Assembly (NCBI RefSeq): GCF_000517425.1
Contig: NZ_CP006569.1
Coordinates: 1,054,001-1,118,000 of the forward strand
Length of the DNA stretch: 64,000 nucleotides
Source: Sodalis praecaptivus
Lineage (GTDB): Bacteria; Pseudomonadota; Gammaproteobacteria; Enterobacterales; Enterobacteriaceae
Direction of reading: 5' to 3'
The notes under the pieces were generated by a model that did not search any database, was not told the origin of the DNA, and saw only the letters and a list, made by a program, of their open reading frames with translations. Every line of letters starts with the position of its first letter. The first letter of the stretch is position 1. Shown in pieces: positions 11,985 to 20,978 of this stretch. The translations under genes and the position numbers were made by a program.

Positions 11985-12764
11985 ATGACGGGAACAGCGA
12001 CACCATCGGTGGCCGCCTATCAAGTGATAAAGCGGTTTCACGGCAACGAAATTCTGAAAGGGGTGGACATGACGGTGCAGCGCGGGGAGGTGGTCTGTCT
12101 GATAGGGCCTTCCGGTTCCGGAAAATCCACTTTCCTGCGCTGCATCAATCACTTGGAAAAAATCGACGGCGGCGCCCTGTATGTGGACGGGGAACTGATG
12201 GGCTACCGGCAGGCCGGCGACAAACTCTATGAGTTGAATGAAGCGGAGATCGCCCGACGCCGCGCCGGGATTGGCATGGTGTTCCAGCGTTTTAATCTGT
12301 TTGGTCATATGACGGCGCTGGAGAACGTGACTGAAGCGCCGATCCGGGTGCGGGGTATGGCCCGCGCCGAGGCGGTGGAGCAAGGCAAAGCGCTGCTTGA
12401 TCGTGTCGGCCTGTCGCATCGGCTGGATGCCTATCCGTCGCGCCTGTCGGGCGGCCAGCAGCAGCGGGTGGCGATCGCGCGCGCCCTGGCGATGAAACCC
12501 AGCCTGATGCTGTTCGATGAACCGACCAGCGCACTGGATCCGGAGCTGGTAGGGGAGGTGCTGGACGTGATGAAAGATCTGGCGAAGCAGGGGATGACGA
12601 TGGTCGTGGTCACGCACGAAATGGACTTCGCCCGTGAGGTGGGCGATAGGGTGGCCTTTATGGACAATGGATCAATTATCGAGCAGCGCTCGCCTGAAGA
12701 CTTGTTCCGCGCGCCGCAGCATCCGCGCACCCGAGCATTTCTGGCAAAATATTTGTCTTCGTGA
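11985..12764 (+). CDS. Polar amino-acid ABC transporter ATPase (GlnQ/HisP type)
   Basis: A 259-residue ATPase with Walker [10 protein letters not shown], signature [15 protein letters not shown], Walker [13 protein letters not shown] and the H-loop VTHEMDFA. GlnQ/HisP-type proteins energise import of amino acids and opines. The ATG at 11985 is chosen over 11982 because AGGGGG would otherwise abut the start. It is 38 bp after the SDR and probably the last gene of the sigma54 transcript; its partner permease has a separate promoter. Confidence 0.93.
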   Translation: MTGTATPSVAAYQVIKRFHGNEILKGVDMTVQRGEVVCLIGPSGSGKSTFLRCINHLEKIDGGALYVDGELMGYRQAGDKLYELNEAEIARRRAGIGMVFQRFNLFGHMTALENVTEAPIRVRGMARAEAVEQGKALLDRVGLSHRLDAYPSRLSGGQQQRVAIARALAMKPSLMLFDEPTSALDPELVGEVLDVMKDLAKQGMTMVVVTHEMDFAREVGDRVAFMDNGSIIEQRSPEDLFRAPQHPRTRAFLAKYLSS

Positions 12765-12800
12765 ACGCGATCTAATTGGCTGAATTGTATGGAATTAATA

Positions 12801-12816
12801 TTAATCGTACGATTAA
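12801..12816. promoter_or_regulatory. Perfect 16-bp palindrome upstream of the permease promoter
   Basis: TTAATCGTACGATTAA is identical to its reverse complement and ends 18 bp before the -35 of the promoter at 12835. It shares the TTAAT/ATTAA ends of the island operator but has a different core. It could bind the same TetR protein or an activator. Confidence 0.45.
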
Positions 12817-12834
12817 ATTTTCGTTCTATCGCTG

Positions 12835-12863
12835 TTGACAGTCGCGTTTGGTAAGAGCATATT
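12835..12863 (+). promoter_or_regulatory. Sigma70 promoter for the ABC permease
   Basis: Consensus -35 TTGACA (12835-12840), 17-bp spacer, -10 CATATT (12858-12863). The start would fall near 12870, inside operator B, the geometry of a repressed promoter. Confidence 0.7.
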
Positions 12864-12864
12864 G

Positions 12865-12884
12865 TTAATTAACTGATTAATTAA
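12865..12884. promoter_or_regulatory. Island operator, site B
   Basis: TTAATTAACTGATTAATTAA, 16 of 20 positions symmetric, starts 1 bp after the -10 of the sigma70 promoter and covers the predicted start. It is close to site A and shares its right half exactly with site C. Confidence 0.75.
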
Positions 12885-12926
12885 TTATCTTGGCTCATTA
12901 TGCTCCTGATGTTGAAGAGAGACCCC

Positions 12927-13835
12927 ATGACAGATAATCAGTCCTATCGCGTCAGCCGTTCCGGACGGGATGACCGCTCTGCCGCCACGCCGTATCCGCA
13001 CGACGCCATGACGGTGGTAGCGAAGCGTTACCCGGGGCGCTGGGTAACGACCGGCGTATTCGCGCTGCTGCTGATACTGATGATCCACTCGGTGGTGATG
13101 AATGACAATTTTGCCTGGCCGGTGGTGGGACGCTATTTATTCTCTCCCATCATCTTAAGCGGTTTGTGGGTTACCCTGTGGCTGACGGTGGTCATCATGC
13201 TGCTGGCGATTGTGCTCGGGGTGGCGATTGCCGCCATGCGGCTGGCCAGTAACCCGCTTCTCGCCTGGTGCAGCGGCGGCTACATTTGGTTTTTCCGCGG
13301 CACGCCGGTGCTGGTGCAACTGATTTTCTGGTACAACCTGGCGGCGCTTTATCCCCAGGTCACCCTTGGTATTCCGCACCTGTTTACGCTGTATCAGGGC
13401 AGTATGAACGATTTAATTACCCCTTATACGGCGGCGATCCTGGGACTCGGACTCAATGAAGCGGCCTATATGGCGGAAATCATCCGCGGCGGCATGTCGT
13501 CCGTCGACAGCGGCCAGCAAGAAGCGGCGCGCGCGCTGGGGATGAAGCAGGGACTGTGGCTGCGTCGGGTTGTGCTGCCGCAGGCGGTGCCGTTCATTAT
13601 TCCGCCTACCGGCAATCAGGTGATCGGAATGTTGAAAACCACCTCGCTGGTGAGCGTGATTTCACTTTCCGATCTGCTTTATTCCGCCCAGTCCATTTAT
13701 TCGCGAACGTTTGAGAATATCCCTCTACTTATCGTTTGCTGTATTTGGTATTTGGCGGCCACGACGCTGTTAAGCGCCCTACAATCGCGCATCGAGAAAT
13801 ACTTTCGCCGCAGCCAACGCGACGCCTCGGCCTGA
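12927..13835 (+). CDS. Polar amino-acid ABC transporter permease (HisM/GlnP type)
   Basis: A 302-residue inner-membrane permease. A non-conserved 45-residue cytoplasmic head is followed by about five membrane segments starting at VTTGVFALLLILMI. Family signatures are LSGLWVTLWLTVVIMLLAIVLGV, FFRGTPVLVQL and the EAA loop QEAARALGMKQGLWLRRVVLPQAVPFIIPP that docks with the ATPase. Only one permease gene is present, so it probably forms a homodimer. It is separated from the ATPase by its own operator-controlled promoter, which would let the permease be regulated apart from the binding protein and ATPase. Confidence 0.92.
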   Translation: MTDNQSYRVSRSGRDDRSAATPYPHDAMTVVAKRYPGRWVTTGVFALLLILMIHSVVMNDNFAWPVVGRYLFSPIILSGLWVTLWLTVVIMLLAIVLGVAIAAMRLASNPLLAWCSGGYIWFFRGTPVLVQLIFWYNLAALYPQVTLGIPHLFTLYQGSMNDLITPYTAAILGLGLNEAAYMAEIIRGGMSSVDSGQQEAARALGMKQGLWLRRVVLPQAVPFIIPPTGNQVIGMLKTTSLVSVISLSDLLYSAQSIYSRTFENIPLLIVCCIWYLAATTLLSALQSRIEKYFRRSQRDASA

Positions 13836-13983
13836 CGTCAGCCGATATAAACCCCGCCGGGCGTGATCCGCCGGGAATAATAAAACAGCCGCGCGCGAGG
13901 CGCCGGGGAAAATAAGGTCGGGCGCTCGATGCGCGCAGGTTAAGCGGGGCAGCGGGCAAGACGTCCTCTTAGCCAATCGCGTT

Positions 13984-14180
13984 TACGCCGGCAGCATTAC
14001 GTTGGAAACACGCATTGATGCCGGCAACGTTACGTTGGAAATACGTCTTGATGCCGGAAACGTTACAACGGAAATACGTCTTGATGCCGGCAACGTTACG
14101 TCGGAAATAGGCATTGGGCCGGCAACGTTACATTGTAAATACACACTGATGCCGGCAATGTGACGTCGGAAATACGTATT
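13984..14180. repeat. 33-bp tandem repeat, six copies
   Basis: Unit begins gatgccggcaacgttacgtt and is followed by ggaaatacgtctt. Copies start at 13984, 14017, 14050, 14083, 14116 (32 bp) and 14148, with a degenerate seventh after 14181. It fills most of the 560-bp gap between the permease and the monooxygenase operon. An open frame across it on the minus strand is only a consequence of the 3n unit length. Confidence 0.9.
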
Positions 14181-14340
14181 GATGCCGCGAACCGACGTCG
14201 AGTAGAGAAATTTACGCCGGAATGTCGAGCGGGTGAAGAGACTGATGCGCAGAATAACGGCCGAACTCGCTACGCCGGCGAGAGGCATTATTGTCGGCCA
14301 GGTGCTGCGTGGCTGAATCTCACTTGCCGTCAAATTCCCA

Positions 14341-14362
14341 CGGCTGGCAATAGCGCCAGCCG
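14341..14362. promoter_or_regulatory. 8-bp inverted repeat before the monooxygenase operon
   Basis: CGGCTGGC / GCCAGCCG with a 6-nt loop, 34 bp upstream of the ATG at 14396. It could be an operator or an RNA hairpin in the leader. No clear promoter was found in the rest of this gap. Confidence 0.3.
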
Positions 14363-14395
14363 GCACAATTGCCCTTTTGCTTACCTGGAGCTGGC

Positions 14396-15460
14396 ATGAA
14401 ATTAGGACTGTTTAATTTAATGTCTTATAAAGACAATGCGCGGGGGATCCAGGGCGTTATTCAGGATACGCGCAGTATGGTGTCCCTGGCGGAGGAGATC
14501 GGCTTTGCCACCGCCTGGTTTGCCGAGCACCACTTCACCAACTATTCGATCAGCGTCTCGCCGCTGCTGATGGCCGCCCATATGGCGGGCTACAGCCGGC
14601 GCATTCGGCTGGGAACGGCGGTTATCGTCCTACCGCTCTATGAGCCGATGCGCCTGGCGCAGGAAATTGCGCTGGTGGATCGCCTGCTGGAAGGGCGGCT
14701 GGTGCTGGGCATCGGCAGTGGCTATCAGGCTTATGAATTCGAGCGTTACCGGCGAGATGTTACCCAGCGCAACGCGCTACTGCTATCGCACTGGGACTTT
14801 ATCGAACGCGCGCTGACGCACGGCCGCACCGTGTCGCCGTCCTGGCAGGGGGAGCAGGTGGAAACCGATTTCCTACTAACCCCTTTGCAGCAGCCGCTAC
14901 CGCCGCTGTATCTCACCACCACGCAGCCGCAGGTACTTAAACGCTTCGCGCCCCTGGGGGCGACGCCCTTTATGACCGCGGGGTGGCGCGGCTCGGTGCG
15001 TCTGGGCGAGATGGTGCGCGATGCGCGTAACAGCTGGGGCGAGGCCGGTCTGGATGCGCAGATGCCGGTTGCGGTACAGCAATATATTCATGTCACCGAC
15101 AGTCATCAAGCGGCACTGAAGGCCGCTGAACGGGCCTTGTTCGTCGCCAGAATGATTGCCGCGCTGCACGATAGCCGGATCAAAACCGCCGCCGGCTTTA
15201 TCGATGCGCCGCCGTTGCAAGATGAGCCCGCCGCCGAGGTGGTCAGGGATAATTTAATTATTGGCGATGCGCATCTGGTGGCGGAACGTATTATTCGTGA
15301 AGTCCGGGAAATTAATCCTTCCCATTACAACTGCTTTTTCCAGTTTGGCGATATGCCTATCGCCGACGCCAGACGATCGTTGGAAAAATTCGGTCAGCAG
15401 GTCATACCGTTATTGGAAAAAGAGCTCGGAAGCGTCACCGTTAATTACGCCGCCGCGTGA
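14396..15460 (+). CDS. LLM-class flavin-dependent monooxygenase (luciferase-like)
   Basis: A 354-residue member of the bacterial-luciferase-like superfamily, which uses FMNH2 and O2 to hydroxylate or cleave small molecules. Visible are MKLGLFNLMSYKDN, ETA-type FAEHHFTNY, RIRLGTAVIVLPLYEPMRLAQEIALVDRLLEGRLVLGIGSGYQAYEF in consecutive short blocks (flavin-binding barrel strands) and the C-terminal VRDNLIIGDAHLVAERI typical of the family. The ATG at 14396 follows GGAG; an upstream TTG in frame is unlikely. It is first gene of a five-gene run to 20123 with a Rieske oxygenase and its reductase. A separate flavin reductase is not present, so FMNH2 must come from elsewhere or from the VanB-type reductase. 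Confidence 0.88.
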   Translation: MKLGLFNLMSYKDNARGIQGVIQDTRSMVSLAEEIGFATAWFAEHHFTNYSISVSPLLMAAHMAGYSRRIRLGTAVIVLPLYEPMRLAQEIALVDRLLEGRLVLGIGSGYQAYEFERYRRDVTQRNALLLSHWDFIERALTHGRTVSPSWQGEQVETDFLLTPLQQPLPPLYLTTTQPQVLKRFAPLGATPFMTAGWRGSVRLGEMVRDARNSWGEAGLDAQMPVAVQQYIHVTDSHQAALKAAERALFVARMIAALHDSRIKTAAGFIDAPPLQDEPAAEVVRDNLIIGDAHLVAERIIREVREINPSHYNCFFQFGDMPIADARRSLEKFGQQVIPLLEKELGSVTVNYAAA

Positions 15461-15510
15461 TTTAACGCTTATTCATCAAACTGAACACGCTGTTATTACA
15501 GGAGGCCGCT

Positions 15511-16674
15511 ATGCCAGATATTTCGCAGCGTATCGATTGTGTTACGGATGAATGCGCAGCCATTATAGAAACGATTAAGCGCCAACAATCGGAAGAGGCC
15601 GCCTACGCCTCGACCTTACCGGCAGAAGCCTATAATAGCGAAGCCTTTTTTGACTATGAGATGGAAAAAGTCTTTCGCGCCGATTGGCTGTTCGTCGGGC
15701 ATGTTTCGCAGATCCCGCAGGAAGGGGATTACTTTACGCTTAACATCGTCAAAGAGCCGCTGGTCGTGATCCGCCATCAGCAGCAGGTACGCGTGATGTC
15801 GTCGGTGTGCCTGCACCGCTGGGTGCCGGTGGTGACCGGCGAAGGCAATGCCAAAGCGCTGGTGTGCCCGTTCCATAACTGGACCTATGATACCGGCGGC
15901 CAATTGATCGGGACGCCGTATATGAATCAGGCGGCGGAGTTCGACCGCCACAGCTGCTCGCTGCCGCAGATCCGCAGTGAAATCGTGCACGGTATGATTT
16001 TCATCACCTTTTCCGACAGCGTCGAGTCGATAGCCGATCGATTGCGTCCTCTTAACGCCCTGTTGGACAAATACCAGGTGGCCGATTTGCATACCGCCTA
16101 CACCCTCGACTATGACTGCCCGTTCAACTGGAAAATGGCGGTGGAAACGTTTATGGAGTGCTATCACCACTCCGCCGTGCACCGCACCACGCTGGAGGAC
16201 AGTTTCCCGGGGCGCTTGAGCTATATCGGCGAAGATGGCCCGGGGTGGACGCTGTGTCATCAGCCGCTGCGCAAAAACGGCGCTATTTCGGAAGTCCTGA
16301 CCCCCGGCCTTATCCCGCTGAGCGGCTTCAGCGAGCAGGATATGCGGCAAATTGATTTGATGCTGATTTACCCCACCTGTCTTATCGGGTTGAATCCTGA
16401 TCGCTTAAGTATCAGTACCTTGCTGCCGGAGGATCGCCATACGACACGTTGGCATCGGCTGGTGCTGGTGTCCAAAGCCTCCGCCGCGCAGCCGGACTTT
16501 GCCGCCACGGCGGCTGAAATGAAGAACGGCAGCCTGGGCATTATTGACGAGGATTTGGGCATCAATGCGGCGCAGAAAATCGGCAGCCGCTCGCGCATGG
16601 CGCGGCCGGGCCGGCTTGGTCATCTGGAAACTACCGTGTGGCATTTGGCCAACTATTTGCGCCGCCGTTTATAG
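15511..16674 (+). CDS. Rieske non-heme iron oxygenase, alpha subunit
   Basis: A 387-residue ring-hydroxylating or demethylating oxygenase. The Rieske [2Fe-2S] ligands are C100/H102 (CLHRW) and C119/H122 (CPFHNW). The mononuclear iron site is in ETFMECYHHSAVH, with H219 or H220 and H224, and an acidic ligand probably in the DEDLGI region. The length and lack of a beta subunit fit the single-component-oxygenase group that includes stachydrine, carnitine and glycine-betaine oxygenases. The partner reductase is the VanB-type protein at 19161. Dealkylation of an N-methyl or quaternary amine is therefore as plausible as aromatic hydroxylation. Confidence 0.9.
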   Translation: MPDISQRIDCVTDECAAIIETIKRQQSEEAAYASTLPAEAYNSEAFFDYEMEKVFRADWLFVGHVSQIPQEGDYFTLNIVKEPLVVIRHQQQVRVMSSVCLHRWVPVVTGEGNAKALVCPFHNWTYDTGGQLIGTPYMNQAAEFDRHSCSLPQIRSEIVHGMIFITFSDSVESIADRLRPLNALLDKYQVADLHTAYTLDYDCPFNWKMAVETFMECYHHSAVHRTTLEDSFPGRLSYIGEDGPGWTLCHQPLRKNGAISEVLTPGLIPLSGFSEQDMRQIDLMLIYPTCLIGLNPDRLSISTLLPEDRHTTRWHRLVLVSKASAAQPDFAATAAEMKNGSLGIIDEDLGINAAQKIGSRSRMARPGRLGHLETTVWHLANYLRRRL

Positions 16675-16729
16675 TCGCGCGGGTTTGGCACACGGCGTTT
16701 GTCCTCTGCTTAACAGTAAGGAAACGGCA

Positions 16730-17716
16730 ATGAAAATGGTAAAACTCGGGCGCTCGGGGCTGGAGGTTTCGGCTATCTGTTTGGGCTGCCTCACCTATGC
16801 CTCGCCGGAAAAGAGCGGCTATGGCTGGACGCTGGATGAACGGCAAAGCCGTCCCTTTATCCAAAAGGCGCTGGAGAGCGGTATCAACTTTTTCGATACC
16901 GCCAATGTGTATTCGGGAGGCGAGAGCGAGGTCGTGCTGGGGCGGGCGCTGAAAGATTTCGCCCGTCGGGAGGAGGTGGTGATTACCTCCAAGGTCTATA
17001 ACCCGATGCGCAAGGGGCCCAACAGCAAAGGATTATCCCGCAAATGCATCATGACCGAGATCGATGCCAGTCTAAAACGGCTGAATACCGATTACATCGA
17101 TCTGTATGAAATTCATCGCTGGGATTACGACACGCCCCTGGAGGAGACGCTGGAAGCGCTGCACGATTTGGTAAAGATGGGCAAGGTACGCTATCTCGGC
17201 GCCTCTTCGATGTATGCCTGGCAATTTTGCCAAGCGCTGCACGTCGCGCGGGCTAACGGTTGGACGCCGTTTATCGCCATGCAAAACCACCTCAATCTTT
17301 TGTACCGCGAAGAAGAGCGGGAAATGATGGGGTTATGCCAGGCGCAAGGCATCGGCGTCACGCCCTGGAGCCCGCTGGCGCGCGGCCGTTTGGCGCGGCC
17401 GTGGCAGCAGACCGCCGCCACGGCGCGCGGGGCCGGCGATGCCTATGCGGAGTTTCTCTACGCGGCGACCGAGCAGGCGGACCGGCAGGTTATCCAGGCG
17501 GTGACCGAGGTGGCGACGCAGCGCGGTATCCCGCAGGCGCAGGTTGCGCTGGCCTGGCTTTACAGCAAGCCTGCGGTGGTGGCGCCGGTGGTCGGCGTCA
17601 CGGCCCTACAGCATTTGGAAGACGCGCTCAGCGCCACGGAACTGACGCTGAGCCGCGAGGAAATCGCAATGCTGGAAGCGCCCTATATCCCTCACCCGAT
17701 CGTTGAACATTCATGA
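16730..17716 (+). CDS. Aldo/keto reductase
   Basis: A 328-residue NADPH-dependent carbonyl reductase of the aldo/keto superfamily. Catalytic residues are visible as [13 protein letters not shown] (Asp and Tyr), VITSKVY (Lys) and YEIHRWD (His), and the barrel ends with [17 protein letters not shown], the cofactor-binding region. The start at 16730 follows AAGGAAACGGC. Upstream in-frame codons run back into the Rieske gene and are not used. Its stop overlaps the start of the GlnT-like gene (ATGA at 17713). It resembles YajO/YghZ-type reductases; the substrate is unknown. Confidence 0.88.
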   Translation: MKMVKLGRSGLEVSAICLGCLTYASPEKSGYGWTLDERQSRPFIQKALESGINFFDTANVYSGGESEVVLGRALKDFARREEVVITSKVYNPMRKGPNSKGLSRKCIMTEIDASLKRLNTDYIDLYEIHRWDYDTPLEETLEALHDLVKMGKVRYLGASSMYAWQFCQALHVARANGWTPFIAMQNHLNLLYREEEREMMGLCQAQGIGVTPWSPLARGRLARPWQQTAATARGAGDAYAEFLYAATEQADRQVIQAVTEVATQRGIPQAQVALAWLYSKPAVVAPVVGVTALQHLEDALSATELTLSREEIAMLEAPYIPHPIVEHS

Positions 17717-19110
17717 TGCGGCGGGTTTCACCGCCTATGGCAGAGCAGATGATGAAAAAGACCGAACAGCAGATAACCGAACTGGAACAACAATTACAGC
17801 AGCAGGGCGTGGAGTATTGCATGGGCGCCTATGTGGATATTCACGGCGTGCCGAAAGGCAAAGTGGTGCCGATTGGCCATTTCCGTCAAATGGCGGCCGG
17901 GTCGGAGCGCTATACCGGCTATGCCCTTGATGGCCTGGGCCAACTGCCTAACGAAGATGAACTGACCTCGATTCCGGATCTGGACGGCATAATCCAACTG
18001 CCCTGGGAGCCGAAAATCGCCTGGATGCCGGCCGATAATGCCTTTCAGGGCGAACCCTATCCCCTCAGTACGCGGGTGGCGCTGAAAAACGTGCTGGCGC
18101 AGGCCGAGGCGATGGGCTTTGGCTTTAATTTGGGGATCGAGTGCGAGATCTATTTGCTTAAACGCGAGCAGGACGGCGGACTGACGGTGCCGGATGCGGA
18201 CAATAAGCTTAATAAACCCTGCTACGATTTGCAGGGGTTTGTCGGCCAGTTTGCCTGGCTCGACAAAGTCTCTTCCACCATTAACCAGCTGGGTTGGGAT
18301 CTCTACTCGCTGGATCACGAGGATGGCAACTCGCAATTTGAGTTTGATTTCAAATACGCCGATGCCCTGACCAGTTGCGATCGCTTTATTTTCTTCCGTT
18401 TCATGGCCAAGCACTATGCCCGGGAATTAGGGCTGGTGGCGACCATGATGCCGAAACCCTTCGCAAATAAAACCGGTACCGGCGCGCACTTTAATATGTC
18501 GTTGTTTGATAAGGCCAGCGGCGAGAATATTTTTCAATCCGCGCAGGATCCGCGCGGGCTGGGGCTATCTCAAACGGGGTATTACTTTATCGGCGGCCTG
18601 CTGCGCCACGGGCGCGCGCTTTGTGCTGCCTTCGCCCCCACGGTGAACAGTTATAAACGGCTGGTGCGCCAGGGCGCGATGAATTATTTCTCTTGGGCGC
18701 CGGTATTCAACTCCTATGGATCCAATAACCGCACCAACTCGGTACGGGTACCGGCCGGCGGCGGCCGCTGCGAATCGCGCAACGCCGACGGCGCGGTCAA
18801 TCCCTATCTGGCGGCGGCGCTGGCGCTGGCGGCCGGGCTGGAGGGGATACGCGACAAGATAGACCCGCGCGAGCCGAACGAAGACAATTTGTATGCCATC
18901 AGCGAACAGGAGCGTCAGGCGCGGGGCATTGATTTTCTGCCGCAAAATCTGCTGGAAGCGGTGGAGGCGTTCGATAGCGATCCTTTCGTCGAGGCGACGC
19001 TCGGTAAAGCGCTTAAGGATGAATTCGTCAAATACAAACTGCAAGAGTGGAATCACTACCACCTGCATGTCAGCCAGTGGGAAATCGAGCGCTATAGCAC
19101 GATTTTTTAA
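17713..19110 (+). CDS. Glutamine synthetase-like ligase (GlnT / gamma-glutamylmethylamide synthetase type)
   Basis: A 465-residue ATP-dependent glutamate-amine ligase-fold protein. It aligns along its length with the GlnT group, which as I recall includes gamma-glutamylmethylamide synthetase. Conserved blocks are [18 protein letters not shown] (metal Glu), [26 protein letters not shown] (substrate His), NSYKRLV and [10 protein letters not shown] (ATP/Glu Arg). It lacks the adenylylation-loop context of GlnA. Enzymes of this group join glutamate to small amines, so in this operon it may activate or protect an amine before oxidation. The start at 17713 is translationally coupled to the AKR; ATGs at 17737 and 17752 are alternatives. 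Confidence 0.87.
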   Translation: MMRRVSPPMAEQMMKKTEQQITELEQQLQQQGVEYCMGAYVDIHGVPKGKVVPIGHFRQMAAGSERYTGYALDGLGQLPNEDELTSIPDLDGIIQLPWEPKIAWMPADNAFQGEPYPLSTRVALKNVLAQAEAMGFGFNLGIECEIYLLKREQDGGLTVPDADNKLNKPCYDLQGFVGQFAWLDKVSSTINQLGWDLYSLDHEDGNSQFEFDFKYADALTSCDRFIFFRFMAKHYARELGLVATMMPKPFANKTGTGAHFNMSLFDKASGENIFQSAQDPRGLGLSQTGYYFIGGLLRHGRALCAAFAPTVNSYKRLVRQGAMNYFSWAPVFNSYGSNNRTNSVRVPAGGGRCESRNADGAVNPYLAAALALAAGLEGIRDKIDPREPNEDNLYAISEQERQARGIDFLPQNLLEAVEAFDSDPFVEATLGKALKDEFVKYKLQEWNHYHLHVSQWEIERYSTIF

Positions 19111-19160
19111 GGCGAAACGCCGCCCTGAGGGCGCGCGCCGCCGGTTTGCGGAGCAGAACG

Positions 19161-20123
19161 ATGAATGAACAGCCGTTCATGGAGGTGGTGGTCACCGAAA
19201 AGCGGGATGAGGGCACCGGGGTTATCGTTTTGACCCTGGCGCGGCCGGACGGTCAGCCGCTGCCGGCCTGGCGTGCCGGCGCGCATATCGCGGTCCGCCT
19301 GAGCGCCTCGCTGTTGCGCCATTACTCGTTGTGCGGCGATCCCGCGCAGCGGCACCACTACCGGTTGGCGGTGCTGGTCACCCGGCACTCCCGCGGCGCC
19401 GGGGAGTATCTGCGCCAGCAGGTCATGCCGGGTCAGATCCTCGCCATCGGTGCGCCGGTGACGCTGTTCGCGCTGCAACCACAGCCCTATCCGGCGCTGC
19501 TGCTGGCGGGAGGTATCGGCATCACGCCGCTGTTGCCGATGGCGCTGACCCTGGCACGTCAGGGGCGCCCTTACCGGCTGCATTATTTCGGCCGCCCGGA
19601 CACCCTCAGCGCTTTCGACCTACAGGAGACGTGGCGTGAGATTGCGCCGGCGATCAGCGTGCACCACCAAGCGCCGGCGGATCCGCGCGGGCTACTGGCG
19701 CGCTGGCTGCGGCACGTGGGGCGCAGCGCGATTTATCTCTGCGGATCGCAGCCGTTTACCGCGCAGGTACGGGATGTCTGCGCGCGACACGGCGTCGCCG
19801 ACGAGGATCTGCATTATGAGCTGTTCACGCCGCCGGCGCTGGCGCAGGCGGGGACGTTTATAGTGCAACTGCACCCGTCGGGGCAACGGGTCGCGGTCAC
19901 GGGGGAGCAGACTATCGTCGAGGCGCTAAGCCTGGCCGGCATCGAGACCGAGACCGCCTGCGGCATCGGCGTCTGCGGTACCTGTCAGGCGCGGGTGGTG
20001 CGCGGTACTCCTGACCACCGCGATAATTATTTGACGCCAGCGGAAAAACAACAAAACGACCGGATATTGCTGTGCTGTTCGCGCGCCCGGTCGCCGGAAA
20101 TTGTTATCGAACTGCAGGACTGA
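19161..20123 (+). CDS. VanB/phthalate-dioxygenase-reductase-type ferredoxin oxidoreductase
   Basis: A 320-residue electron donor for the Rieske oxygenase. Order of domains: FMN-binding barrel with RHYSLCGDP, NAD-binding domain beginning LLLAGGIGITPLLPMA, then a plant-type [2Fe-2S] domain with ETACGIGVCGTCQ and a final Cys in ILLCCSR. This N-to-C order is that of the PDR/VanB family. The start at 19161 follows GGAG; a TTG at 19146 is an alternative. It is last gene of the plus-strand operon and converges with the TetR gene, 8 bp away. Confidence 0.92.
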   Translation: MNEQPFMEVVVTEKRDEGTGVIVLTLARPDGQPLPAWRAGAHIAVRLSASLLRHYSLCGDPAQRHHYRLAVLVTRHSRGAGEYLRQQVMPGQILAIGAPVTLFALQPQPYPALLLAGGIGITPLLPMALTLARQGRPYRLHYFGRPDTLSAFDLQETWREIAPAISVHHQAPADPRGLLARWLRHVGRSAIYLCGSQPFTAQVRDVCARHGVADEDLHYELFTPPALAQAGTFIVQLHPSGQRVAVTGEQTIVEALSLAGIETETACGIGVCGTCQARVVRGTPDHRDNYLTPAEKQQNDRILLCCSRARSPEIVIELQD

Positions 20124-20131
20124 CCTGCCGT

Positions 20132-20779
20132 TTATGCCGGCTTGACCGCCAGATGTTCAAAGACAAACTCGCGCATGCAATTGATGGCATGTTTGTATTT
20201 AAATTTAGGAAACATGACCGTGCGGAATAACACCCCATCGAGGTAGGTGGAAATAAACATCGCCATATCGGCGGGGTTCACCTCGCGAAATACTCCGGCC
20301 TGTATGCCGTCGGTGAGGGTATTTTTCAGCACCACCGACTCTTTTTCATAAAACTTTTTAATGGCTTTATCGATTTGCGGGGTACGGCCGTGGGTGCCGG
20401 CATAATCCAGGCTGATTTTGGCCAGCTTTTGCAGCAAATAAAACTGCATGATATGTATCTGGATCCAAAGAAACAGCACTTGTTGCGAATCGCGGGCGTC
20501 GTGTTTGATAGCCTCGAACTGCTCGAAGGCTTTTTCTACTGTAGATTCAATGACTTTGAGAAAAAGGTTTTCCTTGGAACCAAAGTAGTAATAAATCAGA
20601 GCTGAATTATGGCCCGTGGCGTCGGCAATATCTTTAATTCTGACGGATGAGTAATTTTGCCGGGCGAACAATTCCAGTGCGCAATTAAGCAGGGTCGTCG
20701 CCACATCCCCCGGCTGGTTTTTTTTTGCCTTTACGGTGGCGGCGGGCGTCATTGCGGTCTTGGTAGCGCGAGTTTTCAT
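20132..20779 (-). CDS. TetR/AcrR-family regulator, probable regulator of the island
   Basis: A 215-residue regulator. After a basic, poorly ordered 25-residue head, the HTH follows as SSVRIKDIADATGHNSALIYYYFGSKENLFLKVI. The C-terminal half is the variable ligand-binding and dimerisation domain. The ATG at 20779 follows GGAAAGG; a longer in-frame version back to 20929 would overlap the promoter. It is divergent from the MetX-like gene, with operator C in the gap, and is the only regulator gene inside the island. Binding to the four AT-rich palindromes is inferred from location, since TetR operators are commonly 15-20-bp palindromes near their own gene. Confidence 0.88.
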   Translation of the reverse strand: MKTRATKTAMTPAATVKAKKNQPGDVATTLLNCALELFARQNYSSVRIKDIADATGHNSALIYYYFGSKENLFLKVIESTVEKAFEQFEAIKHDARDSQQVLFLWIQIHIMQFYLLQKLAKISLDYAGTHGRTPQIDKAIKKFYEKESVVLKNTLTDGIQAGVFREVNPADMAMFISTYLDGVLFRTVMFPKFKYKHAINCMREFVFEHLAVKPA

Positions 20780-20930
20780 AATCCTTTCCGGCTCAGAGAG
20801 CCTGTTTTTAAACGAGCAAGCGTGGGTCAGGAAAACAGGATTCCTAAGCCGTGCGCGGCTTGGACTAACAAGGCGCTGTTTCGGCGCCCCGACGGATAAA
20901 TAGTACCATAGACGTGAAATTGGCAACAAG

Positions 20931-20950
20931 TTAACTATCTGATTAATTAA
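20931..20950. promoter_or_regulatory. Island operator, site C
   Basis: TTAACTATCTGATTAATTAA lies between the divergent TetR gene and the MetX-like gene. Its right half GATTAATTAA is identical to site B. This is the usual position of a TetR auto-regulatory operator. A sequence like the sigma54 -24 element (TTGGCA at 20921) precedes it, but the -12 GC is missing. Confidence 0.72.
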
Positions 20951-20978
20951 TCACCGCGGGTGCGGTGCGCGAGGGGCA

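Noticed and set aside
12892-12903. Third sigma54 promoter after operator B (TGGCTCATTATGC)
   Set aside because: The GG-GC distance is 8 bp, not the strictly required 10 bp, and a good sigma70 promoter is just upstream.
13983-14366. A 127-codon minus-strand open frame with 11-residue repeats
   Set aside because: It is open only because the 33-bp repeat is a multiple of three; it has no ribosome site and no resemblance to a known repeat protein.
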